DNA of 64,000 nt from Frateuria flava (GCF_017837635.1 NZ_JAGJRS010000021.1:1-64000), one strand, 5' to 3'; shown: positions 39,601 to 50,187, counted from the first letter of the stretch. Numbers and translations are program-made. Notes: generated by a model not told the origin, from the sequence alone.

Positions 39601-39620
39601 CTGGCTTCAAGGACGAACTC

Positions 39621-41069
39621 ATGACCGACGACGAGTTACGGCGCTGGCCGGATGGTGTCGAAACACGTCCAGCCGGTGAAGAAGCCCTGGAAGGCTACCG
39701 TGAGCAACGCAAGGCGCTGGCACAGCTTGCCGTCCCGGTGCTCGTCGGCCCGCAAATGCCGCACGCTCGACTTTATATCGCCGGGTTTGATGGCACAGGC
39801 AACGACAAGTACGCGGATCCGGAACACGCTACTAATGTTGCTAATGTGGTTGACCAAATCCGGCGAGGTGGCCACAAGCGCGCAGTGCAGGCAGGTTATG
39901 TCACAGGAGTTGGTACCCAGACGGAGGATTTCTCCAAGGCGGTGGACGGCGCGCTCGGTTACAGCTACGGCCCGCGCATGAACGATATGTACCTCCAGTT
40001 CATCGAACAGGCTGCGCGCTGGAAAAGGGAGGACCCCAACGCCGAGATTAGCGTGGCATCGATCGGTTTCAGCCGCGGTGGCGTCACTACCGCCATATTC
40101 GCCCGCATGGTCCAGGAACGCGGTATCCAGGATCCGGCGGGCATGATCATCGAACGCGACGAGAAAGGCCGCATCCTGAGCCTCACGCCCACCCGCCCGC
40201 CGCTGGTCCCGCCGGGACAGACCGCGCAGGTGGTGGGCTTGTTTGATCCGGTCGCCACTGGCGTGATGAACGAGGCGGACGTGCGTCTGCCGCCGTCTGT
40301 AATTTCCGGCTTCCAGATCACGGCTCTGGACGAACGGCGCGACGAATTTGCCTCCAAGCAGATCATCGATCCGGGCATCTCGCCCGATGGCCGGTTCTTC
40401 AACGCACAGGTGCACGGCGCGCACTGCGACGTCGGCGGGTCCTATCTGCTCAACGGATTGTCCGTGCGCAGCGGCAACCTGATGACCGCGTACCTCAACG
40501 CGCTCAGCGGTGTGCCCTTCCTTGAGGAAAAGACAGTGCCGAGCGCGCCGGCGATGAATGTCATCCATCGCAGCGAGCAGCACCAATGGTTCTACACAAC
40601 GGCCTTGGACTCCTCGCTGGGGCACCGTATGACGGTCGACCGGCTGGTGGGACCCATTTCTCCCTATCGGGCGATAAACGAGCTGCAGAGCCTGTTCTCC
40701 AACACCCGCGACGCCGAGCCCATGAACAAGGCGCTGGACGCGCGCTTTCGCCACCAGCTCGTTCCGGTCCCGCCTGAGCGAGAAGACTCGGCACTCCCGG
40801 CCTTCTTTGAAACCCGGCCACACGTCGCGCCCGCACCACCGATCAGGGTGGACTGGAACCAGATGTTCCTGCAGATGAGCGATGCGGCCCTCGATCGCAA
40901 CGCCCGCGGCATCCTCGACGCCGGTCGGCAGTTCGCCCAGACCGGGGACGGCCAGATCTGGCTGCAACAAGGCCAGCTGGCCCATCAGGCCGCGCGGATG
41001 GGGGAGGATCAACCGTCCATGGTGCTGACGCCGGACGTCGCAACACAAAGCCCGGGTATGCGCGTGTGA
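39621..41069 (+). CDS. DUF2235/Tle1-like lipase, candidate antibacterial effector
   Basis: A 482-residue alpha/beta-hydrolase. FDGTGND (residues 56-62) is the DUF2235 opening. The nucleophile elbow GFSRGG gives Ser151. Asp209 (GLFDPVAT) and His268 (GAHCDVGG) complete a plausible triad. PPSVISGFQITALDERRDEF and NGLSVRSGNLM are conserved blocks of the xanthomonad branch. There is no signal peptide, fitting delivery by a contact-dependent machine (type VI, or the xanthomonad type IV bacterial-killing system). I do not see the canonical XVIPCD secretion motif; the C-terminal 110 residues are Gln/Ala-rich. AAGGACG precedes the ATG. Confidence 0.82.
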   Translation: MTDDELRRWPDGVETRPAGEEALEGYREQRKALAQLAVPVLVGPQMPHARLYIAGFDGTGNDKYADPEHATNVANVVDQIRRGGHKRAVQAGYVTGVGTQTEDFSKAVDGALGYSYGPRMNDMYLQFIEQAARWKREDPNAEISVASIGFSRGGVTTAIFARMVQERGIQDPAGMIIERDEKGRILSLTPTRPPLVPPGQTAQVVGLFDPVATGVMNEADVRLPPSVISGFQITALDERRDEFASKQIIDPGISPDGRFFNAQVHGAHCDVGGSYLLNGLSVRSGNLMTAYLNALSGVPFLEEKTVPSAPAMNVIHRSEQHQWFYTTALDSSLGHRMTVDRLVGPISPYRAINELQSLFSNTRDAEPMNKALDARFRHQLVPVPPEREDSALPAFFETRPHVAPAPPIRVDWNQMFLQMSDAALDRNARGILDAGRQFAQTGDGQIWLQQGQLAHQAARMGEDQPSMVLTPDVATQSPGMRV

Positions 41070-41653
41070 CCAGTGATGTGAAAGAGCGCGTCGCGCCCGA
41101 GGACCTGCAGCAACTGGCGCTGCGTCTGAGCGCCTTCGCCAACGTCCTGGGCGAGCATGCCGAACGTCTGGTCGAGGAAACCGGGCGCGGCACGCAAGCC
41201 CTGAAGGAAACGGCGCAGGGACTGGGCCTGCAAGCCGGAGAGCTTGCACGGGAGCTGGCCGCGAGCGTTGGCCAGGAAGTCCGCACGGGGATCGAACGGA
41301 ACGTGACAGCGGGCATGCGCCAGGGTGGCGAACGACTGCAGGCGGCCTGCGATGCGGCCACGCGCGCCGCCGGCGCCATGGAACGCGAACTGGAGCGGAT
41401 GCGCCGGCTGTCGCGTTCGGTTCTCTGGAAGGGTGGCCTTGCCCTGCTGACAGGCGCCGTCCTCGCCGCGGGCGGCAGCGGCTACCTGGCCTGGCGCAAC
41501 CATCAGGCGATCGAGCGGGCCCACTTCTCCGCGGACCTGCTGGAGGCCACTCGCTCGGGTGCCTTGCGGCCCTGCGGCGACGGCTTGTGCGCGCGCATCG
41601 CGGCCCATGCGCCTCGTTACGGCACACACGGCGAGTATCGGCCCATCCATTGA
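41066..41653 (+). CDS. Coiled-coil membrane protein coupled to the lipase
   Basis: A 195-residue protein starting at a GTG that overlaps the lipase stop (GTGA). Residues 1-115 are amphipathic and coiled-coil-like (LAASVGQEVRTGIERNV, GAMERELERMRRLSR). One membrane segment follows at about 121-141 (GGLALLTGAVLAAGGSGYLAW). A short tail holds a Cys pair (LRPCGDGLCARIA). No named family is recognised. Coupling to the lipase suggests it serves that protein, for instance as an accessory or adaptor for export or protection. Confidence 0.75.
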   Translation: MTSDVKERVAPEDLQQLALRLSAFANVLGEHAERLVEETGRGTQALKETAQGLGLQAGELARELAASVGQEVRTGIERNVTAGMRQGGERLQAACDAATRAAGAMERELERMRRLSRSVLWKGGLALLTGAVLAAGGSGYLAWRNHQAIERAHFSADLLEATRSGALRPCGDGLCARIAAHAPRYGTHGEYRPIH

Positions 41654-41738
41654 ACATCTCCCCCGGTCATCGCCGATCGGGCGCGTGCTTGGCAGTGGGC
41701 GGGGCGGGCGGGAATCCGCCCTGCCGGCATGGCCTTCT

Positions 41739-41794
41739 GTGCGAGCGCACCGGCGCGCGACCGCCCAGCCTCCCGGTCGCGCACTGGGCGCGCG
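41739..41794. repeat. Degenerate GAGCGCACC-type palindromic pair
   Basis: GTGCGAGCGCACCGGCGCGCGAC faces GTCGCGCACTGGGCGCGC. It looks like a decayed member of the GTAGGAGCGC family. It lies between the effector cassette and the convergent LysR gene. Confidence 0.5.
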
Positions 41795-41806
41795 CCGCAC
41801 CAAGCG

Positions 41807-42829
41807 TCAGCGGCCGGAGTGGCCTGGCTCGTCGTGCTCGCGATGGGTCAGCAGGCCGGGCTTGATCATGTCGACGAAGGCGCGCGCCTCGGGGCTCAGG
41901 AACTTGCCCTTGCGCATCACCACACCGTAGCTGCGCTGGGGAAAGAAACGCTTCATGTTGCGCACCGCCAGGCGGGCGCGGTCGGCCTCGGTGATGCAGA
42001 TGCCGGTGACGATCGAAATGCCCAGCCCTGAAGCGACATACTCCTTGATCACTTCCCACCCGCCGACCTCGATCGCCACCCGGTAAGGTACCTGGCGCTG
42101 CTGGAACACCAGGTCGACCAGCCGGTAGGTCGACAGCCGATGCGGCGGCAGGATCAGGCCGTAGGGGGAGAGGTCCTCCAGCGCGATATCCGCCTTGTGC
42201 GCCAGCGGGTGGTTGCGCGGGGTGATCAGCATCGGGTCGTACTGGCGCAGCGGCGCCCAGGCGATGTCGTTGGGTACGTCCAGCATGGAGCCCACCGCGA
42301 AGTCGGCCTCGTCCGCGCGCAGCAGCGCCAGGCCGTCGCGGCCGGTGACGTTGGCCAGCTGCAGGTGCACCGCGGGGTAAGCCTCGCGGTAGCGTCGCAC
42401 CAGATCGGGCAGCAGGTACTGGATGGTCGAAGCGCCGGCGGCAATGGTCAACCGGCCCGCGGTAAGACCCTTGATGCGTGCCTGGAAGTCGCGGTCGAGG
42501 TTTTCCCATCCCTCGATCAGCGGACGCGCCAGCTCGTACAGCGCCTCGCCGGCATCGGTGAGGTTGATGCGTCGGCGCCGCCGTTCCAGCAACGGCACGC
42601 CGAGTTCACGCTCCAGGGCCTGCAATTGCAGGGTGACGGTCGGCTGGGAGAGGAACAGCGCCTCAGCCGCACGGGTGAGCGTGCCCAGCTTGACGATGCT
42701 CACGAAGGCGCGCAGCTGCTTGTGGCGGTTGCCCTTGTAGTAGTAACGCTCTGCAACCTCGACCGCTTCCCGGGCCCTCGCGGCCGCTTTTGCAGGCTTC
42801 GCCCGCCGCCCCTGTCTTGTTCCGTTCAC
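41807..42829 (-). CDS. LysR family regulator next to the glyoxylate-shunt genes
   Basis: A 340-residue regulator. The GTG at 42829 has GGGAGG 8 bases upstream and is preferred over a longer reading. An Ala/Lys/Arg-rich N-terminal extension of about 35 residues precedes the helix-turn-helix (LTRAAEALFLSQPTVTLQLQAL). The sensor domain is CysB-like in layout (PHRLSTYRLVDLVFQQ, GLGISIVTGICI). It diverges from aceB with a TTTCT-N5-AGAAA palindrome between. Control of aceB-aceA is inferred from this arrangement. Confidence 0.9.
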   Translation of the reverse strand: MNGTRQGRRAKPAKAAARAREAVEVAERYYYKGNRHKQLRAFVSIVKLGTLTRAAEALFLSQPTVTLQLQALERELGVPLLERRRRRINLTDAGEALYELARPLIEGWENLDRDFQARIKGLTAGRLTIAAGASTIQYLLPDLVRRYREAYPAVHLQLANVTGRDGLALLRADEADFAVGSMLDVPNDIAWAPLRQYDPMLITPRNHPLAHKADIALEDLSPYGLILPPHRLSTYRLVDLVFQQRQVPYRVAIEVGGWEVIKEYVASGLGISIVTGICITEADRARLAVRNMKRFFPQRSYGVVMRKGKFLSPEARAFVDMIKPGLLTHREHDEPGHSGR

Positions 42830-42883
42830 TGCCGTTGCCTCCCTTTCGGCTCGGTAAGGCGCGATTTTGCCTGCTACTTTGAA

Positions 42884-42898
42884 TTTCTCAATAAGAAA
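42884..42898. promoter_or_regulatory. Candidate operator between the LysR gene and aceB
   Basis: TTTCT-CAATA-AGAAA, a perfect 5-base inverted repeat in an AT-rich patch of the divergent region. It is 55 bases from the LysR start and 75 from aceB. A LysR-type site is inferred. Confidence 0.5.
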
Positions 42899-42973
42899 GA
42901 TTGAAACATTCGCTTTGTCAAAGCCTGGCATGCAGGCCTAGCGTGGATGGCACCCCTCCAAGGAGCTGCATCC

Positions 42974-44593
42974 ATGGCCGTCCCACAGGAACGACTCGAT
43001 CCCGGCCCGCTGACCGTCCACGGCAACACCGCCGCCTACGCCAGCCTGCTCACCGCCGACGCGCTGGCCTTCCTGGCCGACCTGCACCACCGTTTCGATG
43101 CCCGTCGACGGGAACTGCTGGCCGCCCGCGACGAGCGGCAGGCGCGATGGGACGCCGGGGCCCTGCCCGACTTCCGCGCCGACACCCGCGCCATCCGCGA
43201 GGGCGCCTGGCAGGTTGCACCGGTCCCCCCCGCGCTGCGCGACCGCCGCGTGGAGATCACCGGGCCTGTCGAGCGCAAGATGATCATCAACGCGCTCAAT
43301 TCCGGCGCGAAGGTGTTCATGGCCGACTTCGAGGATTCCTCGACGCCGACCCTGGCCAACCAGCTCGACGGCCAAGAGAACCTGATCGACGCCGTGGCCG
43401 GCACCATTTCGTACCGCTCGCCCGACGGTCGCGACTACAAGCTCGGCGCGAATCCGGCGGTGCTCATCGTGCGCCCGCGCGGCTGGCACCTGCCCGAGCG
43501 GCACTTCTTGGTCGACGGCGAGCCGATGGCCGGCGCGCTGGTGGATTTCGGCCTGTTCGTCTTCCACAACGCCCGCGCACTGCAGGCGCGCGACCGCGGC
43601 CCGTATTTCTACCTGCCCAAGCTGGAAGCGATGGAAGAGGCCGCACTGTGGGACGCGGTGATGGCGCATGCCGAGCACCAGCTCGATCTCCCGCGCGGCT
43701 GCATGAAGGCGACGGTGCTGATCGAGACGCTGCCGGCCGCCTTCGAAATGGACGAGATCCTGCATGCGCTGCGCGAGCGCGTGGTCGGCCTCAACTGCGG
43801 CCGCTGGGACTACATCTTCTCCTACCTCAAGACCTTGCGCGGCCACCACGACCGCCTGCTGCCCGAGCGCGGCCAGGTGCAGATGACCGTGCCGTTCCTC
43901 AAGGCCTATTCCGAACTGCTGATCAAGACCTGCCATCGCCGCGGCGCCTTCGCCATGGGCGGCATGGCCGCGCAGATCCCGATCAAGGGCGATGACGCCG
44001 CGAACGAAGCGGCGCTGGAGAAGGTTCGCGCGGACAAGCTGCGCGAGGTGCACGCCGGCCATGACGGCACCTGGGTTGCGCATCCGGCACTGGTGCCGGT
44101 GGCGCAGGCGATCTTCGACCGCTACATGCCCGAGCCCAACCAGTTGCACGTGCTGCGCGAGGACGTCCACGTCACCCGCGACCAGCTGCTGGCGCCGGCC
44201 TGCGGCACGATCACCCGCGCCGGCTTCGACAACAACGTCGAGGTCGCGTTGCGCTACACGGCCGCCTGGCTCGACGGCCTGGGCTGCGTGCCGATCCACC
44301 ACCTGATGGAAGACGCCGCCACCGCCGAGATCGCCCGCGCGCAGCTGTGGCAATGGCTGCACTACGCCGGTGACGTCATTTCCGACTGCGTGCCGCTGGA
44401 GTTCCCCGATGGCGCGCCGATCGACATGGCGCTGTTCGACCAGGCGCTGGCCGCGCACACCCATCGCCTGCGCGAAAGCACGCATCCGGGCGCCCGCCGC
44501 GCCGAGGACGCCGCGCATCTGCTCAGCGAACTGACCCACGCCGAACAGCTCGGCGCCTTCCTCACCCTGCCCGCCTACCAGCAACTGGCCTGA
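42974..44593 (+). CDS. aceB: Malate synthase A
   Basis: A 539-residue malate synthase that condenses glyoxylate with acetyl-CoA. The ATG at 42974 has AAGGAG 8 bases upstream; an in-frame ATG 27 bases earlier lacks one. Family blocks are intact: [57 protein letters not shown] and [21 protein letters not shown]. It is followed by a palindromic repeat and aceA; the two presumably form one glyoxylate-shunt transcription unit. Confidence 0.98.
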   Translation: MAVPQERLDPGPLTVHGNTAAYASLLTADALAFLADLHHRFDARRRELLAARDERQARWDAGALPDFRADTRAIREGAWQVAPVPPALRDRRVEITGPVERKMIINALNSGAKVFMADFEDSSTPTLANQLDGQENLIDAVAGTISYRSPDGRDYKLGANPAVLIVRPRGWHLPERHFLVDGEPMAGALVDFGLFVFHNARALQARDRGPYFYLPKLEAMEEAALWDAVMAHAEHQLDLPRGCMKATVLIETLPAAFEMDEILHALRERVVGLNCGRWDYIFSYLKTLRGHHDRLLPERGQVQMTVPFLKAYSELLIKTCHRRGAFAMGGMAAQIPIKGDDAANEAALEKVRADKLREVHAGHDGTWVAHPALVPVAQAIFDRYMPEPNQLHVLREDVHVTRDQLLAPACGTITRAGFDNNVEVALRYTAAWLDGLGCVPIHHLMEDAATAEIARAQLWQWLHYAGDVISDCVPLEFPDGAPIDMALFDQALAAHTHRLRESTHPGARRAEDAAHLLSELTHAEQLGAFLTLPAYQQLA

Positions 44594-44605
44594 CCGCCCG
44601 CCTTT

Positions 44606-44668
44606 GTAGGAGCGCACCCTGTGCGCGACCGCCATGCATCCCGGTCGCGCTCAAGGTGCGCTCCTGCA
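44606..44668. repeat. GTAGGAGCGCACC-type palindromic pair between aceB and aceA
   Basis: GTAGGAGCGCACCCTGTGCG faces CGCGCTCAAGGTGCGCTCCTGC. In a shared aceB-aceA mRNA it would form a stem that could set different levels of the two proteins. Confidence 0.78.
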
Positions 44669-44695
44669 GGACACCCTCACGGAGCCTAGAGACCG

Positions 44696-45991
<1,296 letters not shown>

Positions 45992-46001
45992 GGCAAGGCC
46001 T

Positions 46002-46152
46002 CCATCGGCCTTTGGGCACCTTCCCCCGTGGGACGGGGGAAGGGCCTGCAGGTCAGTCGGCATTTCGCAGATCGGATGGGAGGAGCATCGGTCCCTATCG
46101 AGCCTTCCCTCGCTCCACAGGGGAAGGCGCCCTAAGGGCGGATGGGGCACCC
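46002..46152. repeat. Inverted pair of GCGGATGGGG / GGGGAAGG repeats
   Basis: CCATCGGCCTTTGGGCACCTTCCCCC (46002-46027 region) and its opposite-facing counterpart GGGGAAGGCGCCCTAAGGGCGGATGGGG (46118-46146 region), each with its own small stem. The pair fills the gap between the convergent aceA and antiporter genes and may terminate both. It is related to 118-162 and 51697-51733. Confidence 0.7.
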
Positions 46153-46156
46153 TGCC

Positions 46157-47950
46157 TCAGCTCGCCGGCTCCGCCGGCGGGGTCAGCGCAATCGCCAGCC
46201 ACCCCGCCTTTGGCTCCAGCAGCCGCTTGGCCGACGCCACCCGCAGGTTGCCCTTTTCATCGACGCCGAACAGCAGCACTGACTGGGCGCCGTTGCGCTC
46301 GGTGAAGTCGCTCCAGCCAAACGCCGGCGTCAGGCGCGTCGACTTGATGCGCCATCCGGTCGCCAGCAACTCGCCAAAGCGCGCATGCGTCATGTCCTCG
46401 CCGAACAGCGGCGGCGCCAGGAGGTTGCCGGCGATGGCCGCGCGATCGGTCGCCTCATGCGGCGCGAGATTGCGCAGTCGATACACCTTCTCGCGGCCGA
46501 ACTCGCGCCGGTAGTGCACGCAGGCCAGCGAGTTGCGTTCCCGATGAGTCGACATGGCAAGCAGCCGGCCCAGGCCGGTCAGATCCAGGTTGCGCTCGGC
46601 ATGCGGCGAGGCCGGGTTGCCGAAGAAGGTCGCCAGCCCTTCCATGCGCGCATGGCGGATGCCGTCCCAGGAATCGTCCGCCAGCACCACGCGGAAACCG
46701 GCGTCGGCCAGCGCCTTCCCCACCGCGCGCGCCACCTCGTCCGAACCGTAGATGAGCACGCCGCGCGGCTCGGGCTCGGCCACACCCAGCCAACGCGCCA
46801 GCGGCCGTGCCGTCGCGCTCTGCAGCACCACCGTGCCGATGATCAGGATGAACACCAGCGGCACCATCGCATCCGCGCCGGCCACCCCCAGCTCCTGCAG
46901 GCGCAGGGCGAACAGCGCCGACACCGAGGCGGCCACGATGCCGCGCGGCGCCACCCAGGCAATCAGCGCGCGCTCGCGCCAGCTGAGCGAACTACCCACG
47001 CTGGCGAAGACCACCGTGAGCGGCCGGACGAGGAATTGCGCGACCAGGAACACCGCGATGCCGGCCCACAGCATGCCGTCCGGCAGCGGCCACTTCAGCC
47101 GCGCCGCCAGCAGGATGAACAGGCTGGAAACCAGCAGCGTGGTCAGGTTTTCCTTGAAGTCCAGGATGTCATCGATGTGCACGTTGCGGATGTTGCCCAG
47201 CGCGATACCCATGATGGTCACGGCGAGCAGGCCCGATTCGTGCGCGAACGTATTGGAAAGGCTGAAAGCCAGCAGCACCGTCGCCAGCACGCCGAAGTTC
47301 TGCAGGTATTCGGGAATCAGCTGGCGCCGCAGCAGCCAGGCCAGCGCCCAAGCCGCCAGCGCGCCGATGATCGCGCCGCAGCCGATCGTGCCCAGGAACA
47401 CGCCGACCGTGTGGCCTTCCTTGTGCGAGACGATCGCCTCGTAGATCAGCACCGCAAACAGCGCGCCGAGGGGGTCGATCACGATGCCCTCCCAGCGCAG
47501 CGTGTTGGCGATGCGCGCATTCGGACGCAGCGTGCGCAGCATCGGCGCGATCACCGTCGGCCCGGTCACGCAGGTAAGCGCGCCGAACAACAGCGCCACG
47601 TCCCAGCCCAGTCCCGCGATCAGTCGCGCGGACAGCGCCAGCAGCAGCAGCGCCGCGATCGCCCCGTAGCTGACCAGCCCACGCACGGCGCGACCGATAC
47701 CGGGCAGCTCGTGGAAGCGCAGCGTCATGCTGCCTTCGAACAGGATCAGCGCGACCGCCAGCGAAACCAGCGGGAACAGCAGGTCGCCCAGCATCGCATC
47801 CGGCCGGAACACGCCGGTTGCCGGTCCCAGCACGATGCCGGCCAGCAGCAGGAACAGGATCGCCGGCAGCTTCACCCGCCAGGCAAGCCACTGGGCGAGG
47901 AAGCCGATACCCAGCATGCACGCCAGCATCAGCCCGGGTTGTAGCGTCAT
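46157..47950 (-). CDS. Cation:proton antiporter, CPA1 type, with C-terminal nucleotide-binding-like domain
   Basis: A 597-residue protein starting MTLQPGLMLACMLGIGF (AAGGACGG upstream). About 12 membrane segments cover residues 5-400, with the CPA-type elements GALTCVTGPTVIAPML and IDPLGALFAVLIYEA. A cytoplasmic TrkA-N/RCK-like region follows (GVLIYGSDEVARAVGKALAD, GLGRLLAMSTHRERN), then a C-terminal domain. The class exchanges Na+ or K+ for protons; which cation is not visible. Confidence 0.93.
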   Translation of the reverse strand: MTLQPGLMLACMLGIGFLAQWLAWRVKLPAILFLLLAGIVLGPATGVFRPDAMLGDLLFPLVSLAVALILFEGSMTLRFHELPGIGRAVRGLVSYGAIAALLLLALSARLIAGLGWDVALLFGALTCVTGPTVIAPMLRTLRPNARIANTLRWEGIVIDPLGALFAVLIYEAIVSHKEGHTVGVFLGTIGCGAIIGALAAWALAWLLRRQLIPEYLQNFGVLATVLLAFSLSNTFAHESGLLAVTIMGIALGNIRNVHIDDILDFKENLTTLLVSSLFILLAARLKWPLPDGMLWAGIAVFLVAQFLVRPLTVVFASVGSSLSWRERALIAWVAPRGIVAASVSALFALRLQELGVAGADAMVPLVFILIIGTVVLQSATARPLARWLGVAEPEPRGVLIYGSDEVARAVGKALADAGFRVVLADDSWDGIRHARMEGLATFFGNPASPHAERNLDLTGLGRLLAMSTHRERNSLACVHYRREFGREKVYRLRNLAPHEATDRAAIAGNLLAPPLFGEDMTHARFGELLATGWRIKSTRLTPAFGWSDFTERNGAQSVLLFGVDEKGNLRVASAKRLLEPKAGWLAIALTPPAEPAS

Positions 47951-48505
47951 CGGCCGTCCTTCGCTTTCCGGGGCGCCCATTCTGCCCGAGAGCTATCGCC
48001 GAATCGAAACCGCATGCCGCTGGCGTCCGCAAGGGACCCGATCAGCGTCGGGCGTCAGCTGAACGAACCCTGCGCTGCTCGATTTTCTCGGCGTCTATGT
48101 CCGTCAAAACGGGTCCATCTCGCCTTAGGGAGCCCAGGCCTGCATGGATGTGCCGCATTCGCTGTTGAACAGCGCCTTCCGCTTTCGCGGGCATACCCGA
48201 TCGAGGCCGAGTCTCCTCTGGGGTAGAGGCTTGGCTTGGTGAGCGCCTGGGACGGCACCCGTGGGGCGTCTTCTGCAAGCCAGTCGCGGGCCAGGCTCTC
48301 GAAGAGCGTCCCGCACAGGGTTCCTGCAAGCGACTGTCGGCCTTCGGAACAGGTTGCCGGGGAGGGAAGAGGCCAACCCCGGTATCGGGCGGGGGGGAGG
48401 AGGGGGACCGATACCGGGGCGGCAGGCCGGAAGCATTTAAGAACCGGCGAGTGCAGATATTAGATGCAGCGCAGGGGAAGTCAATACCCGTGAGTTCAGA
48501 AAATC
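47951..48505. other. 555-base gap without a recognisable gene
   Basis: No reading frame here has a ribosome site and plausible protein together. The stretch lies upstream of the antiporter gene, so its left end should hold that promoter. The only strong structure is the hairpin at 48377-48419. A small RNA is possible but cannot be supported from sequence alone. Confidence 0.5.
48377..48419. other. Perfect 12-base hairpin with G-rich loop
   Basis: CCCCGGTATCGG (48377-48388) pairs perfectly with CCGATACCGGGG (48408-48419). The 19-base loop is almost only G on the plus strand, with runs that could make a G-quadruplex. There is no U-tract on either side. It lies about 90 bases past the comM stop codon. 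Confidence 0.6.
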
Positions 48506-50008
48506 TCAGAAACGGCGGTATTGCAGGGCCTCGGCCAAGTGTGTGCGGTCCAGCAAGGCCGCCCCACCGTCGAGGTCGGCGATCGACCGGGCCACCCGCA
48601 GGATGCGGTGATACGCCCGGGCCGACAGCCCCAACCGCTCAAGCGCCGCCTCGAACCAACGTCGCTCGGCCTCGCCCAGCGCGCAGTCTCGCTCCAGTTC
48701 ACGCGTGTTGATTTCGGCGTTGGCCCGACCTGCGCGGGCCAGCGCGCGCTCCCGTGCCTGCACCACGCGCGCACGCACGGTGGCCGAATCCTCGTCGTAC
48801 ACGCTGCGCGGCGCGCCCAGTTCGGCCAGAGGGACGCGCGGCACCTCCACGCACAGGTCGATGCGATCCAGCAGGGGGCCGGAGATACGTCCCCGGTATC
48901 GCTGGATCTGGTCGGGCGTGCAGCGGCAACGTTCGCGGGCATCACCGGCGTAGCCGCAAGGGCACGGGTTCATCGCCGCGATCAACTGGAACTGGGCCGG
49001 AAAGGTCGACTGGCGCGCAGCCCGCGACACCAGGATCTGCCCGGACTCCAGCGGTTCGCGCAGCACTTCGAGCACGTGACGGCTGAATTCGGGCAGCTCA
49101 TCGAGAAACAGCACGCCGTTGTGCGCCAGAGAAATCTCGCCCGGTCGCGGATGCGAGCCTCCCCCGACCAGCGCCACCGCCGAGGCGGTATGGTGCGGTG
49201 CGCGGAACGGCCGCTGGCGCCAGCGCGCCGGATCAACGCGCTGGCCGGCGACCGACAGCACGGCGCAGGTTTCCAGTGCCTCGATCTCACCCAGCGGCGG
49301 CAGGATGCCGGGCAGCCGCTCGGCCAGCATGGTCTTGCCGGTGCCCGGCGGACCGATCAGCAGCAGGTGGTGGCCGCCCGCGGCGGCGATTTCCAGCGCG
49401 CGTCGGGCCTGCAACTGGCCACGCACGTCGACCAGGTCGGGCACGCTCGGATCGACCGTCTGCCCCGTGTCGGCCTGGCCCGGCAGGGCCAGTTCCTGCG
49501 CGTCGCGGAGCCAACCGCAGACATCGGCCAAGGTGTCGGCGACCAGCACGTCGGCGTCCGGCACCAACGCGGCCTCCGCGGCGTTGTCGCGCGGGACCAC
49601 CACGCGCCGGCCGCGCGCCCGCGCCCGCAGCAGCGCCGGCAATACGCCGGAAACGCCACGAAGGTCGCCCGAAAGCGCCAGTTCGCCCAGGAACTCGCAT
49701 TCATTGAGCTTTTCGCGCGGCACCTGCCCACCGGCGGCCAGGATGCCCAGCGCGATGGCCAAGTCGAAACGCCCGCCGTCCTTGGGCAACTCGGCCGGCG
49801 CCAGGTTCACGGTTACCTTACGGTTGGGATATTCGAACGCGGCGTTCTGGATCGCTACCCGGACGCGATCGCGCGCCTCACGCACCGCCGCTTCCGGCAG
49901 GCCAACGATGTGCGTGCCCGGAAGACCGCCGGAAAGGTGTACCTCGACCATCACCTGCGGCGCGCTGACACCTTCCTGGGCACGGCTCAGGGTGACCGCC
50001 AGGCTCAC
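48506..50008 (-). CDS. comM: ComM/YifB family Mg-chelatase-like AAA+ ATPase
   Basis: A 500-residue protein. The GTG start opens MSLAVTLSRAQEGVSAPQVM, the usual ComM beginning (ComM is about 507 residues). An N-terminal Lon-like fold carries LPEAAVREARDRVRVAIQNA. Walker A is GPPGTGKTMLAERL. FLDELPEFSRHVLEVLREPLE and a Cys-rich finger (NPCPCGYAGDARERCRC) follow. ComM is a helicase that extends branch migration during natural transformation. Its presence is compatible with competence but does not prove it. Confidence 0.95.
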   Translation of the reverse strand: MSLAVTLSRAQEGVSAPQVMVEVHLSGGLPGTHIVGLPEAAVREARDRVRVAIQNAAFEYPNRKVTVNLAPAELPKDGGRFDLAIALGILAAGGQVPREKLNECEFLGELALSGDLRGVSGVLPALLRARARGRRVVVPRDNAAEAALVPDADVLVADTLADVCGWLRDAQELALPGQADTGQTVDPSVPDLVDVRGQLQARRALEIAAAGGHHLLLIGPPGTGKTMLAERLPGILPPLGEIEALETCAVLSVAGQRVDPARWRQRPFRAPHHTASAVALVGGGSHPRPGEISLAHNGVLFLDELPEFSRHVLEVLREPLESGQILVSRAARQSTFPAQFQLIAAMNPCPCGYAGDARERCRCTPDQIQRYRGRISGPLLDRIDLCVEVPRVPLAELGAPRSVYDEDSATVRARVVQARERALARAGRANAEINTRELERDCALGEAERRWFEAALERLGLSARAYHRILRVARSIADLDGGAALLDRTHLAEALQYRRF

Positions 50009-50187
50009 GGAACCATCCGCCCGGGCCAGGACGCGGTCATCCCTGACCGCAACGGCTGGAGAAACACGGTTGTGGGATTCGCCCTTGCGACCGGCCACGC
50101 GCTCACGCGTGACGCGCGCGAATCGCGCTGGCCGTGAGCGATGGCGTCGCGAGAATGCATGGTGGAACGCGACCCCATCGACGTCAG

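Noticed and set aside
47951-48505. Small protein genes in the gap between the antiporter and comM
   Set aside because: Open frames here lack ribosome sites and give Arg/Pro-rich products with no recognisable features.
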